This document shows, piece after piece, positions 1 to 7,148 of a stretch of DNA of 10,191 nt. Made by a program: the position numbers and the translations under genes. Numbering within the stretch: position 1 is the stretch's first letter; each line of letters opens with the position of its first letter. Origin of the DNA: Flavobacteriales bacterium UBA5692 (GTDB lineage Bacteria; Bacteroidota; Bacteroidia; Flavobacteriales_D; Sanyastnellaceae); the NCBI GenBank assembly GCA_002420235.1, contig DIHQ01000076.1, forward strand, positions 1 to 10,191, written 5' to 3'. Below the pieces are notes generated by a model. The model worked only from the letters and a program-made list of their open reading frames with translations, did no database searches and had not been told where the DNA came from.

Positions 1-645
1 GTCGCAAAGGATATTTTGGTATTGATTGATCACCTCGGTATAAAAAAGGCACATTTCATGAGCTTGAGTATTGGCAGTGTGATACTCCAGAAAATCGATA
101 TCGAGCGGCCCAAGTTGGTGAATCGTATGATCATGGCCGGAGCAATTTTCGACGGCAGCCGTGCCATGCATTGGTTTGTACATTCGGGTAAATTTCTTTC
201 TTACATCCTTCCGTACCGGGCTGTTTATTGGTTGTTCAGTTTTATTGTGTTGCCACGTCGCAACCACCGCCTGAGTCGGTACATCTTTCGACGCCAAAGC
301 CGTCGATTAACCACCCGTGAATACATGAAGTGGATTGAGTTGTACAAACCATTCTTTCGCTTGATCCGTGACTACGTTAATCGGCCGGTCATGAAAAAAG
401 GATTGGTAGTTATGGGCAGCCAAGATCATATTTTCTTCGGTTCTGCGAAGCGTTTCACAGATATTCAAAAAAATATGCGCCTCGCGGTTATTGAGAACTG
501 CGGTCACGTCTGTAGCATTGAAGCTCCAGAAGTCTTCAACGACCTCGCATTGTGTTTTTTGAAAGATCTCGAAGTTCCCGAGGCGGTAGTAGCCAAACCA
601 GTGCCAATGCGCTGGTCAGAGTTGAAAGCGCTACAGAATCGTTGA
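1..645 (+). CDS. alpha/beta-hydrolase fold protein (5' end outside window)
   Basis: The reading frame is open from base 1 to a TGA at 643-645, so the N-terminus lies upstream and 214 residues are visible. The nucleophile elbow is seen as S-L-S-I-G-S with the candidate catalytic Ser at visible residue 23. The acid is probably Asp142 in MGSQDH, and the base is His169 in NCGHVCSIEAPE, the usual position of the C-terminal His in this fold. Between them lies a very basic cap region (about residues 78-125, many Arg/Lys plus aromatics), which may face lipids or the membrane. The substrate cannot be told; esterase, lipase or peptidase-like activity is all possible. It lies 37 bases upstream of the photolyase gene train in the same direction and could belong to the same transcript, but it has no overlap with it. 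The fold is fairly sure; the function is unknown. Confidence 0.8.
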   Translation, partial: VAKDILVLIDHLGIKKAHFMSLSIGSVILQKIDIERPKLVNRMIMAGAIFDGSRAMHWFVHSGKFLSYILPYRAVYWLFSFIVLPRRNHRLSRYIFRRQSRRLTTREYMKWIELYKPFFRLIRDYVNRPVMKKGLVVMGSQDHIFFGSAKRFTDIQKNMRLAVIENCGHVCSIEAPEVFNDLALCFLKDLEVPEAVVAKPVPMRWSELKALQNR

Positions 646-666
646 GGTGAAAACATCTGGTTTGTG

Positions 667-684
667 ATGGGGTTATACCCCCAT
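667..684 (+). promoter_or_regulatory. small hairpin over the DUF2256 start codon
   Basis: ATGGGG (667-672) and CCCCAT (679-684) are perfect reverse complements around a 6-base loop. The 3' arm contains the A and T of the proposed start codon (683-685) of the DUF2256 gene. The fold could partly hide the start and limit its translation, or could form the end of a processed upstream mRNA. There is no T-run after it, so it does not look like an intrinsic terminator. A 6-bp stem can occur by chance; only the pairing is seen, the role is inference. Confidence 0.3.
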
Positions 685-820
685 GCGCCGAGCTCATTTT
701 CCTCCTGATAAGACCTGTGTCATTTGCCAGCGACCGTTTTCTTGGCGCAAGAAATGGGAACGGTGTTGGGATGAAGTGAAGTACTGTTCTGAGCGGTGCA
801 GAAAAATAAAGGCTGCATGA
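683..820 (+). CDS. DUF2256 family small zinc-finger-like protein
   Basis: A 45-aa protein matching the DUF2256 family pattern: a first Cys pair (Cys12, Cys15 in KTCVIC), the central signature RPFSWRKKWER, then W-D-E-V-K-Y-C-S-E-R-C with Cys35 and Cys39. The four cysteines most likely bind zinc in a small treble-clef or ribbon fold. Cys28, between them, appears to be an extra cysteine. The biochemical role of the family is not known. In many genomes the gene sits beside a DPRP-type cryptochrome/photolyase gene, exactly as here: its TGA (818-820) overlaps the ATG (817-819) of the photolyase as ATGA, which implies coupled translation and perhaps a joint function. ATG 683 is chosen because it gives the usual short basic leader before the first Cys pair. 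No clear ribosome binding site is seen. Confidence 0.88.
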   Translation: MRRAHFPPDKTCVICQRPFSWRKKWERCWDEVKYCSERCRKIKAA

Positions 821-2409
821 ATTGGAAAGAAATAATTACCGAGTGTCGTGATGTTCAATTAGCGGATGAAGTGTATCTAATCTGTGGTGATCAGCTCAAC
901 GAAAACCACAGTTGGTATGCTGACGGCCCCAATCCCGGTCGTTTATATTTACTTATGGAAATCCGCTCTGAGACGGATTATGCCCGGCACCACATTCAAA
1001 AAGTAGTGGCATTTTTTGGTGCTATGCGGTTGTTTGCTAAAAGGTTAAAGGACCTGGGTCACCGAGTGCACTACATCGCATTGGACGATGAGGAGAACCA
1101 GCAATCCTTCGCAGCGAATGTGAGCTTCGTTCTTAAGCGGTCGGGTGCGCTTCGTTTTAGCTGGCAACAGCCGGACGAGTACCGGCTAGATGAAGCACTT
1201 AACTCGTTGGCTGAAGATTGCGAAAAGAAGGGAGTGGATACCGAGTGCGCGGATACGGAACACTTTTACACGCGCCGAATGGATTTAGCAGAATTTTTTA
1301 AGGGGAAGAAAACCTACCGACTAGAAAATTTTTACAGATCAATGCGCGCCAAGCACCGCATTCTCATGGATACCGAAGGTAACCCTGAAGGCGGGCAGTG
1401 GAATTTCGATGCCAACAATCGCCAAAAACTGCCGAAGGATCATGTGATTCCGCCTCCGAAACTTTATCACAGGGATGTGAAATTCCTTCAAAATTTGGTG
1501 CAGACAGCTGGGGTTGATACAGTCGGAAATCTCGATTTGGAGGGCTGGGGATGGCCTTTAACGCGTGAAGAGGGGTTGAATTTGCTCGAGTATTTCGTCG
1601 ACGTACTGTTGCCCCATTTTGGTGACTACCAGGACGCCTTGACGCGCCAAAGCTGGAGTGTATATCACTCTCGCCTGAGTTTTGTGATGAACACAAAATT
1701 GCTTTCTCCTGCCGAGGTCAACCACGCTGTAGAACTTGCTTGGCGTTCCCATCCAGAAAGCGTAAGCATTTCCCAGGCGGAAGGATTTATTCGCCAAATC
1801 CTTGGGTGGCGCGAATACATGCGCGGAATCTACTGGGCGCACATGCCAGATTATGCGACACTCAACTTCTTTGAGCATAAGCGACCATTGCCAGATTGGT
1901 TTTGGACTGGTGAGACCAAAATGGCATGCCTCGCTCATGCTGTGGGACAGACGATGCAGCACGCCTATGCACATCACATTCAACGTTTAATGGTAACGGG
2001 TAATTTTGCCCTTCTCGCCGGTATTGACCCCGATGAGGTAGACAGGTGGTACCTCGGCGTATACATCGATGCACTTGAATGGGTGGAAATCACGAATACT
2101 CGAGGTATGAGTCAATTTGCCGATGGAGGGATTGTCGGATCTAAGCCATACACGAGTAGTGCGCAGTACATCAAGAAAATGGGCCCATATTGCAAGGGAT
2201 ACCACTACATCCCCAACGCGAAAATCGGCAAGGATGCGTGCCCTTTCAATGCGTTGTATTGGCATTTTCATGTTCGAAATCGCACCAAATTGGAACGGAA
2301 TCCGCGCATCGGTATGGCCTACAGAACTTGGGACAAGATGGCCCCGGAAAAGCAGCAAGCGTTGCTTGAGACTGCTGAAATGAATCTGGACCGAATCGAA
2401 GAATTGTGA
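817..2409 (+). CDS. iron-sulfur (6-4)-photolyase-like cryptochrome (DPRP family), one cluster Cys replaced
   Basis: A 530-aa cryptochrome/photolyase of the prokaryotic FeS-BCP/CryPro type (deoxyribodipyrimidine photolyase-related protein); the family's studied member PhrB repairs (6-4) photoproducts using FAD, a lumazine antenna and a [4Fe-4S] cluster. The N-terminal antenna domain begins with VYLICGDQLN (residues 19-28); the helical FAD domain follows (about 250-500). Against PhrB numbering (recalled) a constant offset of 21 places His386/His387 at the active-site histidines and Trp363, Trp411, Tyr412 and Tyr451 at the electron-transfer aromatics. Cluster cysteines 371, 459 and 475 match Cys350, Cys438 and Cys454, but the position of Cys441 is Tyr462 (codon TAC, 2200-2202). 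His463 sits next to it. The ATG at 817 is preferred over a GTG at 796 because it gives an ATGA overlap with DUF2256 and a family-like N-terminus. Repair activity is likely but untested given the missing ligand. Confidence 0.93.
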   Translation: MNWKEIITECRDVQLADEVYLICGDQLNENHSWYADGPNPGRLYLLMEIRSETDYARHHIQKVVAFFGAMRLFAKRLKDLGHRVHYIALDDEENQQSFAANVSFVLKRSGALRFSWQQPDEYRLDEALNSLAEDCEKKGVDTECADTEHFYTRRMDLAEFFKGKKTYRLENFYRSMRAKHRILMDTEGNPEGGQWNFDANNRQKLPKDHVIPPPKLYHRDVKFLQNLVQTAGVDTVGNLDLEGWGWPLTREEGLNLLEYFVDVLLPHFGDYQDALTRQSWSVYHSRLSFVMNTKLLSPAEVNHAVELAWRSHPESVSISQAEGFIRQILGWREYMRGIYWAHMPDYATLNFFEHKRPLPDWFWTGETKMACLAHAVGQTMQHAYAHHIQRLMVTGNFALLAGIDPDEVDRWYLGVYIDALEWVEITNTRGMSQFADGGIVGSKPYTSSAQYIKKMGPYCKGYHYIPNAKIGKDACPFNALYWHFHVRNRTKLERNPRIGMAYRTWDKMAPEKQQALLETAEMNLDRIEEL

Positions 2410-3710
2410 TGCGAGCGTTATACTGGTTTCGAGACGACTTACGCTTGGAAGATAATCCCGCACTGACGGCCATGTGTGCAAAAGCTGATGAGGCTATTTT
2501 TGCCTTTGTCATTCCCGAATCCAATCGATGGAGTAGGAGTCCCGAGCGCATGGGAAAGCACCGATCTCGCTTCATGACTGATAGTCTAATTGCCTTGGAC
2601 AAAGCATTGCGCGACAGGGGTAATCAACTTTTAGTGCTTCACGGCGATTCAGATGTCGCCATTGTGGAAGCCGCAGAAAAATGGTCTTGCCGAGCGGTGT
2701 ATTCGCAGCGTTGCCACACGCATGAGGAAGAAATCGCCGCCACTCAGGTTGCTGCAGTCATTCCACACCACACGTTTGAAGGAGCCACATTGCTGCACCC
2801 CGATGACCTACCCTTTGACTTGAAAGACTTGCCTAATATTTTCACACGCTTCCGCAAGAAGGTGGAGAAAGGAGGGCTTGTTGTTCGGGATGTGCAATCC
2901 ATTCCGCAAATTCCCCCGCCGCCGAGCGATCTTCCCGATGAATCTATTGAGTTGGACAAGTCAGAGCTCATGGACGGGTTACCGAAAACTACGATGTACT
3001 TTGATGGTGGCGCGGAAGCTGGTATGAAACGGCTGCAGCACTATTTCTGGGGGACCCGAGCACTCAGTGAATACAAAAAAACCCGCAACGGGATGATTGG
3101 GTGGGACTACTCGAGCAAATTCAGTCCTTGGTTGGCGTGGGGCTGCTTGAGCCCTCGAATTGTATACCATGCAATCTTGGATTATGAGAGCGACTTTGAA
3201 AGCAATGAGAGTACATATTGGTTGATTTTTGAATTGCTTTGGCGGGACTATTTCCGGCTAATTGCCATGCAACACGGGGACCGCATTTGGCACAAGACTG
3301 GCCTTAAAGATGCTCCGCGTAAACCAGTCATCCACCACCCATTGCAATGGAAGGATTGGTGCACAGGCAATACAAAAAGTGATTTCGTGAATGCCAATAT
3401 GCACGAATTGCGTCTCACGGGGTTTATGTCTAATCGGGGACGGCAGAACGTCGCGTCTTATGCTATCCACAACATGGGATTGGACTGGCGCATTTGTGCG
3501 GCGTGGTTCGAACACTGGCTCATTGACTACGATCCGTGCAGTAATACCGGCAATTGGTTGTACGTCGCAGGCATTGGTAACGACCCTCGCCTTCAGCGAG
3601 AATTTGATGTGGAATGGCAGGCCGATCGCTACGACCCTGAGGGAACGTTTCGACGCCACTGGAATCGATTGGGTGAGAAATTCCCGTGCGATCCTCTAGC
3701 CATTGAATGA
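2409..3710 (+). CDS. DASH-type cryptochrome/photolyase
   Basis: A 433-aa flavoprotein of the photolyase/cryptochrome superfamily. The start YWFRDDLRLEDNPAL (residues 5-19) is the alpha/beta antenna-domain signature. The segment LLHPDDLPFDLKDLPNIFT (128-146) followed by RFRKKVEK is typical of the DASH subfamily, as are the FAD-domain motifs SPWLAWGCLSPR (239-250), LLWRDYFR (276-283), GFMSNRGRQNVAS (338-350) and DYDPCSNTGNW (373-383), and the C-terminal DRYDPEGTF. DASH proteins repair cyclobutane pyrimidine dimers, mainly in single-stranded or looped DNA, with possible light-signalling roles; the exact role here is unknown. No C-terminal extension is present. ATG 2409 overlaps the upstream TGA by one base (TGATG); GTG 2406 is an alternative. 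Together with the preceding gene it may give the cell repair of both main UV lesions. Subfamily assignment is firm; CPD activity is inferred. Confidence 0.93.
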   Translation: MRALYWFRDDLRLEDNPALTAMCAKADEAIFAFVIPESNRWSRSPERMGKHRSRFMTDSLIALDKALRDRGNQLLVLHGDSDVAIVEAAEKWSCRAVYSQRCHTHEEEIAATQVAAVIPHHTFEGATLLHPDDLPFDLKDLPNIFTRFRKKVEKGGLVVRDVQSIPQIPPPPSDLPDESIELDKSELMDGLPKTTMYFDGGAEAGMKRLQHYFWGTRALSEYKKTRNGMIGWDYSSKFSPWLAWGCLSPRIVYHAILDYESDFESNESTYWLIFELLWRDYFRLIAMQHGDRIWHKTGLKDAPRKPVIHHPLQWKDWCTGNTKSDFVNANMHELRLTGFMSNRGRQNVASYAIHNMGLDWRICAAWFEHWLIDYDPCSNTGNWLYVAGIGNDPRLQREFDVEWQADRYDPEGTFRRHWNRLGEKFPCDPLAIE

Positions 3711-4132
3711 TGCACTGGAATGTCACTTATAACGATCCGAACCGGTGGAAAGAAGTTTACGCGGTTGGTGGAGCGCGGTTGCCTTGGTGGAGCGGTATTC
3801 GCGAAACTTTTCAGGGATTGCCCGTTGGTTCGCCAAAACTGGACCTTATCGAGGTGCAAGGTATCGAAGCCTTACAGGCACTGAGGGAGGCCTTATCCGA
3901 ACGCACACAGGTTAATTTTTTACGTACTTCAGCCGGTTTGATTGCTTTCACAAAAGTTCGACTCGAGGTTTATGCCGTTCCGATGTGCTGGAGCGAGGAG
4001 CTAACCTGTACGAAAGAAGGGGCGCTCATTGTTCATTTCGAACGTAATGGTCAGCCTGTTGCGTTGCACATGAAAGCTTCAGCATCAGCTGAGGCGAAAT
4101 TCAGAATGTGGTTTGAACGAGCAAGGCGGTGA
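3707..4132 (+). CDS. uncharacterised 141-aa protein between photolyase and ppk1
   Basis: I do not recognise this protein. Its ATG (3707-3709) overlaps the TGA of the DASH gene as ATGA, and its TGA (4130-4132) overlaps a possible GTG start of ppk1, so it is very likely a real, coupled cistron. An ATG directly after (3710) is an equal alternative. It has no signal peptide, membrane segment or Cys motif (two lone Cys). The N-terminus is rich in Trp/Tyr (HWNVTYNDPNRWKEVY), with LPWWSG at about residues 25-30. The rest alternates short beta-like segments (KLDLIEVQG, GLIAFTKVRLEVYAVP, GALIVHFERNGQPVALHMKA) with a helix around 53-67, then a basic C-terminal helix. A small soluble alpha+beta fold is plausible. 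Its place suggests a job with the photolyases or with polyphosphate metabolism, but no function can be assigned. Confidence 0.75.
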   Translation: MMHWNVTYNDPNRWKEVYAVGGARLPWWSGIRETFQGLPVGSPKLDLIEVQGIEALQALREALSERTQVNFLRTSAGLIAFTKVRLEVYAVPMCWSEELTCTKEGALIVHFERNGQPVALHMKASASAEAKFRMWFERARR

Positions 4133-4161
4133 ATTCAACGTGTAGCGTTTACCTTCGCTAC

Positions 4162-6228
4162 ATGGATTCCGCAGCACCTGAAATTCGCTACATCAACCGC
4201 GAATTGAGTTGGCTCGCATTCAACCACCGAGTCCTGCAGGAGGCTGAACGAGATGACAATCCGCTGGTAGAGCGGGCACGCTTTCTGGGGATATTCTCTG
4301 ACAACATGGACGAGTTTTTCCGTGTTCGGGTGGCTAACCTGCAACGCGCCCTCCTGGTCGATGAAAAATCCACGACCACTTTGGGGTTTGGCGTGCGCGA
4401 AACTTTAAATCAAGTTGGTAAGCGAGTCTTGGATTTGCAAGGTCAGTATAATCAGGTGTATGAAAAGGTCTTTGATGCGATGCACGGGGCCAATATTCAC
4501 ATTTTGAATGAGCAGCAATACAGCGATGCTCAACGTGAGTTTGCGACAAATTATTTCAAGCAGCGCATTCGTTCGCACTTGGTGCCAATCATGATCAGTG
4601 AGGACCGCTCTTTTCCGGATTTGAAGGATGGCGTTGTTTACTTTGTGGTCGCTTTAACGGTACATGGTGCGCGTGGGCTGGACAAGAAATATGCATTGAT
4701 TCAGCTTCCGCAGCACTTGCCGCGATTTGTCATTCTGCCTTCTGCTGAAAATGGCCATAATGTAAGTTTCATTGACGACGTCATCCGTAATGAACTCGCC
4801 CGTGTCTTCAGTCTGTTTCGACCAGTTGAAATAGTTGCTCATACCATAAAAGTTACGAGGGATGCGGAGATTGATATGGACGATGATTTAGCTACATCGT
4901 TAATGGACAAAATGTCCGCGGGAATTGCAGCCCGGAAAAAAGGGGATTTTGTGCGTGTGATTTACGATCGGGCCATGCCGGACGCTATGTTCGAGGTGGT
5001 CAAACGAAAGTTGGAATTGGGGACAGCCGATAATGTGATCTCAGGTAGCCGATACCATAACCGAAAGGACCTTATCAGTTTTCCGGATTTTGGTCGTGAG
5101 GATTCAATATTCAAGCGAAGGGTGCGGGTGCAGCACCCGCTTTTGAGAGGTAAAAGCAGCATGATCGAACAGATACTGCGTAAGGATATTTTGCTCAATT
5201 ATCCTTACCACGACTTTGGGCATGTGGTCGATTTGATGCGCGAGGCGGCCATTGATCCAGCCGTTGAAACCATTCACATCAACCTTTATCGGGTTGCCTA
5301 CAATTCTCGTATCATCAATGCTTTGGTAAACGCCGCACATAACGGGAAACAGGTGTATGCAGTAATAGAACTTTACGCGCGGTTCGACGAAAAGAACAAC
5401 ATTCGCGTATCCAATGTGCTGCAGGAGGCGGGCATTCAGGTCGGATTCGGCGTTACCGGTCTCAAAGTGCATTCTAAGCTTTTCTTGATTACCCGACGGC
5501 AAGGTGTCACTACGAACCGCGTGGCATACATTGGTACTGGTAATTTACACGAGCAAAGGGCCAAGGTGTTTTGCGATTTCGGTTACCTTACTTCCAGTGA
5601 GAGCATCACGCAGGAGGTGGCGGATCTGTTCAGTTTCTTTGCGCACAACTACGAGCGCCCACGCTTCAAGCATTTGGTCGTGAGTCCCTATACAACGCGA
5701 ACGCGTTTTGCGCAGTTGGTTCGGCAAGAAATCAAGCACGTCAAGTCGGGTCGCAAGGGTAGAATTATATTAAAGCTAAATAACCTCGTGGACGCTGCCA
5801 TGATTGAATTGCTCTACGGTGCGAGCCAAGCAGGCGTGAAGATTGATTTAATTGTTCGGGGCATCTGCTCGCTTAAGGCAGGTATTCTAGGGCTAAGTGA
5901 AAACATTCGTGCACGTAGCATAATCGGACGTGACCTGGAACACGGACGTGTGCTGTACTTTGCCAACGACGGTGACCCACTTTACTTTTTGAGTTCAGCT
6001 GATTGGATGGGTCGCAATCTAGATCGCCGCGTCGAAGTGAGTGTCCCTATTTATGATCGCCAACTGCAAGCACAGGTAGGTGCTATGTTGGATTTGCAAT
6101 TAAAGGACAACGTACGAGCGCGTAAATTGGATAATCAACTTCAAAACAAGTTCGTGAAGCGACGTTCCAAAAGTATCCAGCTCGACTGCCAGCAGGCGCT
6201 GTACGAACTTTATGTGAACGAAACGTGA
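4162..6228 (+). CDS. ppk1: polyphosphate kinase 1
   Basis: Reversibly transfers the ATP gamma-phosphate to inorganic polyphosphate; cytoplasmic or membrane-associated in known members. The 688-aa product has the length of E. coli Ppk. The N-terminal domain starts with RYINRELSWLAFNHRVL (residues 9-25) and contains FSDNMDEFFRVRVANL (about 41-56). The two PLD-like C-terminal domains carry the catalytic histidines: His437 in LKVHSKL (E. coli His435, autophosphorylated) and His594 in LEHGRV (E. coli His592), followed by SSADWMGRNLDRRVEV. GTGNLHEQRAKV is the Bacteroidota-like variant of the loop after the first histidine. ATG 4162 is chosen because it gives near-identical numbering to E. coli Ppk; a GTG at 4129 would overlap the upstream stop as GTGA and add 11 residues. 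It is followed directly by ppx, so the operon encodes both synthesis and breakdown of polyphosphate. Confidence 0.96.
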   Translation: MDSAAPEIRYINRELSWLAFNHRVLQEAERDDNPLVERARFLGIFSDNMDEFFRVRVANLQRALLVDEKSTTTLGFGVRETLNQVGKRVLDLQGQYNQVYEKVFDAMHGANIHILNEQQYSDAQREFATNYFKQRIRSHLVPIMISEDRSFPDLKDGVVYFVVALTVHGARGLDKKYALIQLPQHLPRFVILPSAENGHNVSFIDDVIRNELARVFSLFRPVEIVAHTIKVTRDAEIDMDDDLATSLMDKMSAGIAARKKGDFVRVIYDRAMPDAMFEVVKRKLELGTADNVISGSRYHNRKDLISFPDFGREDSIFKRRVRVQHPLLRGKSSMIEQILRKDILLNYPYHDFGHVVDLMREAAIDPAVETIHINLYRVAYNSRIINALVNAAHNGKQVYAVIELYARFDEKNNIRVSNVLQEAGIQVGFGVTGLKVHSKLFLITRRQGVTTNRVAYIGTGNLHEQRAKVFCDFGYLTSSESITQEVADLFSFFAHNYERPRFKHLVVSPYTTRTRFAQLVRQEIKHVKSGRKGRIILKLNNLVDAAMIELLYGASQAGVKIDLIVRGICSLKAGILGLSENIRARSIIGRDLEHGRVLYFANDGDPLYFLSSADWMGRNLDRRVEVSVPIYDRQLQAQVGAMLDLQLKDNVRARKLDNQLQNKFVKRRSKSIQLDCQQALYELYVNET

Positions 6229-6230
6229 TC

Positions 6231-7148
6231 ATGGCCAAATCGAAGGAAAATAGACGTAAGCGTTATGCTGCCATCGACACGGGGTCTAATGCAGTTCGCC
6301 TGCTCATCAAGGAGTTGGAATGGACTACCGGTGGAAGATTTAATGAGGAGGTCGTTGCCTATTACCGTGTTCCGCTGCGACTTGGCTCCATGGTTTTTAA
6401 TTCTGGGCAACTTTCTGCTCAAGGAATTCAAAACCTGATACAGGTCATGCATGCCTTTAAGTTGTTAATGAACGTTCAAGGAGTTGCTCGATTTCGGGCC
6501 TGTGCAACGAGTGCGATTCGCACCGCTGAAAATAGAAGCGAGGTAATTCAGCAGGTTCAAGACGCGTCTGGGATTGAAATTGAGTTGATATCCGGGAAGG
6601 AGGAAGCGGATTTGATTTTGCGTAATTTTAAAAACAACCAATGGAGTAAGGTGTCCAACCTGATGTGCATTGATGTCGGCGGCGGTTCGACGGAGTTGTC
6701 CATTTTGAAACAAGGCGTATGCCTCGCGCGGAAGAGTTTTAAAATTGGCGCCGTGCGTATGCTCAATGATGCGGTAGACGATGATGAGTGGAAAAGCATC
6801 AAGAGGTTCATAGATGAGCAGGTTGAGCACCAAGGGCTCAAAGTTATTGGTACCGGCGGAAACATCAACCGCTATCACAAGGTTGCTCGCATAAAAAAGA
6901 ACATGCCTTTGCCTCTAACGATGCTCGAGAAATGGATCGCACGTATTCATGACGTTCCGGTGCACGAGCGGTCTCGGACATTCGGGTTCAAGCACAACCG
7001 ATCTGATGTCATCGTTCCCGCTGGCGTTATCTACCGCGGAATCATGTCTCTCGTCGGTGCGGATGAAATCTTCGCACAGAAGGTGGGGTTATCCGACGGC
7101 ATTATCCTGCACCTTGCCGAGGCTCATCAGCAACACCTCGAACATTGA
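6231..7148 (+). CDS. ppx: Ppx/GppA-family exopolyphosphatase (short form)
   Basis: A 305-aa member of the Ppx/GppA phosphatase family in the ASKHA (sugar kinase/actin/Hsp70) fold. It removes terminal phosphates from polyphosphate, or possibly acts on pppGpp. Motifs in order: AAIDTGSNAVRLLI (13-26, phosphate loop), ACATSAIRTAENR (90-102), LISGKEEADLI (119-129, with the expected catalytic Glu region), CIDVGGGSTELSI (146-158, second phosphate loop), FKIGAVRM (170-177), VIGTGGNINR (205-214) and GLSDGII (286-292). It lacks the C-terminal HD-like and extra domains of the 513-aa E. coli Ppx, as do other short bacterial Ppx proteins. ATG 6231 lies two bases after the ppk1 stop; a GTG at 6225 would overlap that stop by four bases. 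It ends flush against a convergent gene. Exopolyphosphatase is favoured over GppA because of the ppk1 neighbour. Confidence 0.92.
   Translation: MAKSKENRRKRYAAIDTGSNAVRLLIKELEWTTGGRFNEEVVAYYRVPLRLGSMVFNSGQLSAQGIQNLIQVMHAFKLLMNVQGVARFRACATSAIRTAENRSEVIQQVQDASGIEIELISGKEEADLILRNFKNNQWSKVSNLMCIDVGGGSTELSILKQGVCLARKSFKIGAVRMLNDAVDDDEWKSIKRFIDEQVEHQGLKVIGTGGNINRYHKVARIKKNMPLPLTMLEKWIARIHDVPVHERSRTFGFKHNRSDVIVPAGVIYRGIMSLVGADEIFAQKVGLSDGIILHLAEAHQQHLEH

Noticed and set aside
796..816. GTG at 796 as start of the FeS photolyase
   Set aside because: It would add MQKNKGC, encoded inside the conserved end of DUF2256; the ATG at 817 gives the ATGA overlap and a normal family N-terminus.
1987..2481. A 164-codon open frame on the minus strand across the end of the FeS photolyase
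   Set aside because: It lies opposite a well-conserved coding sequence on the other strand, its product is of low-complexity shadow type with no family motif, and it crosses a coupled gene junction.
7118..7140. Possible terminator hairpin CGAGG...CCTCG at the end of ppx
   Set aside because: Only a 5-bp stem with a 13-base loop, inside the coding sequence and without a T-run.
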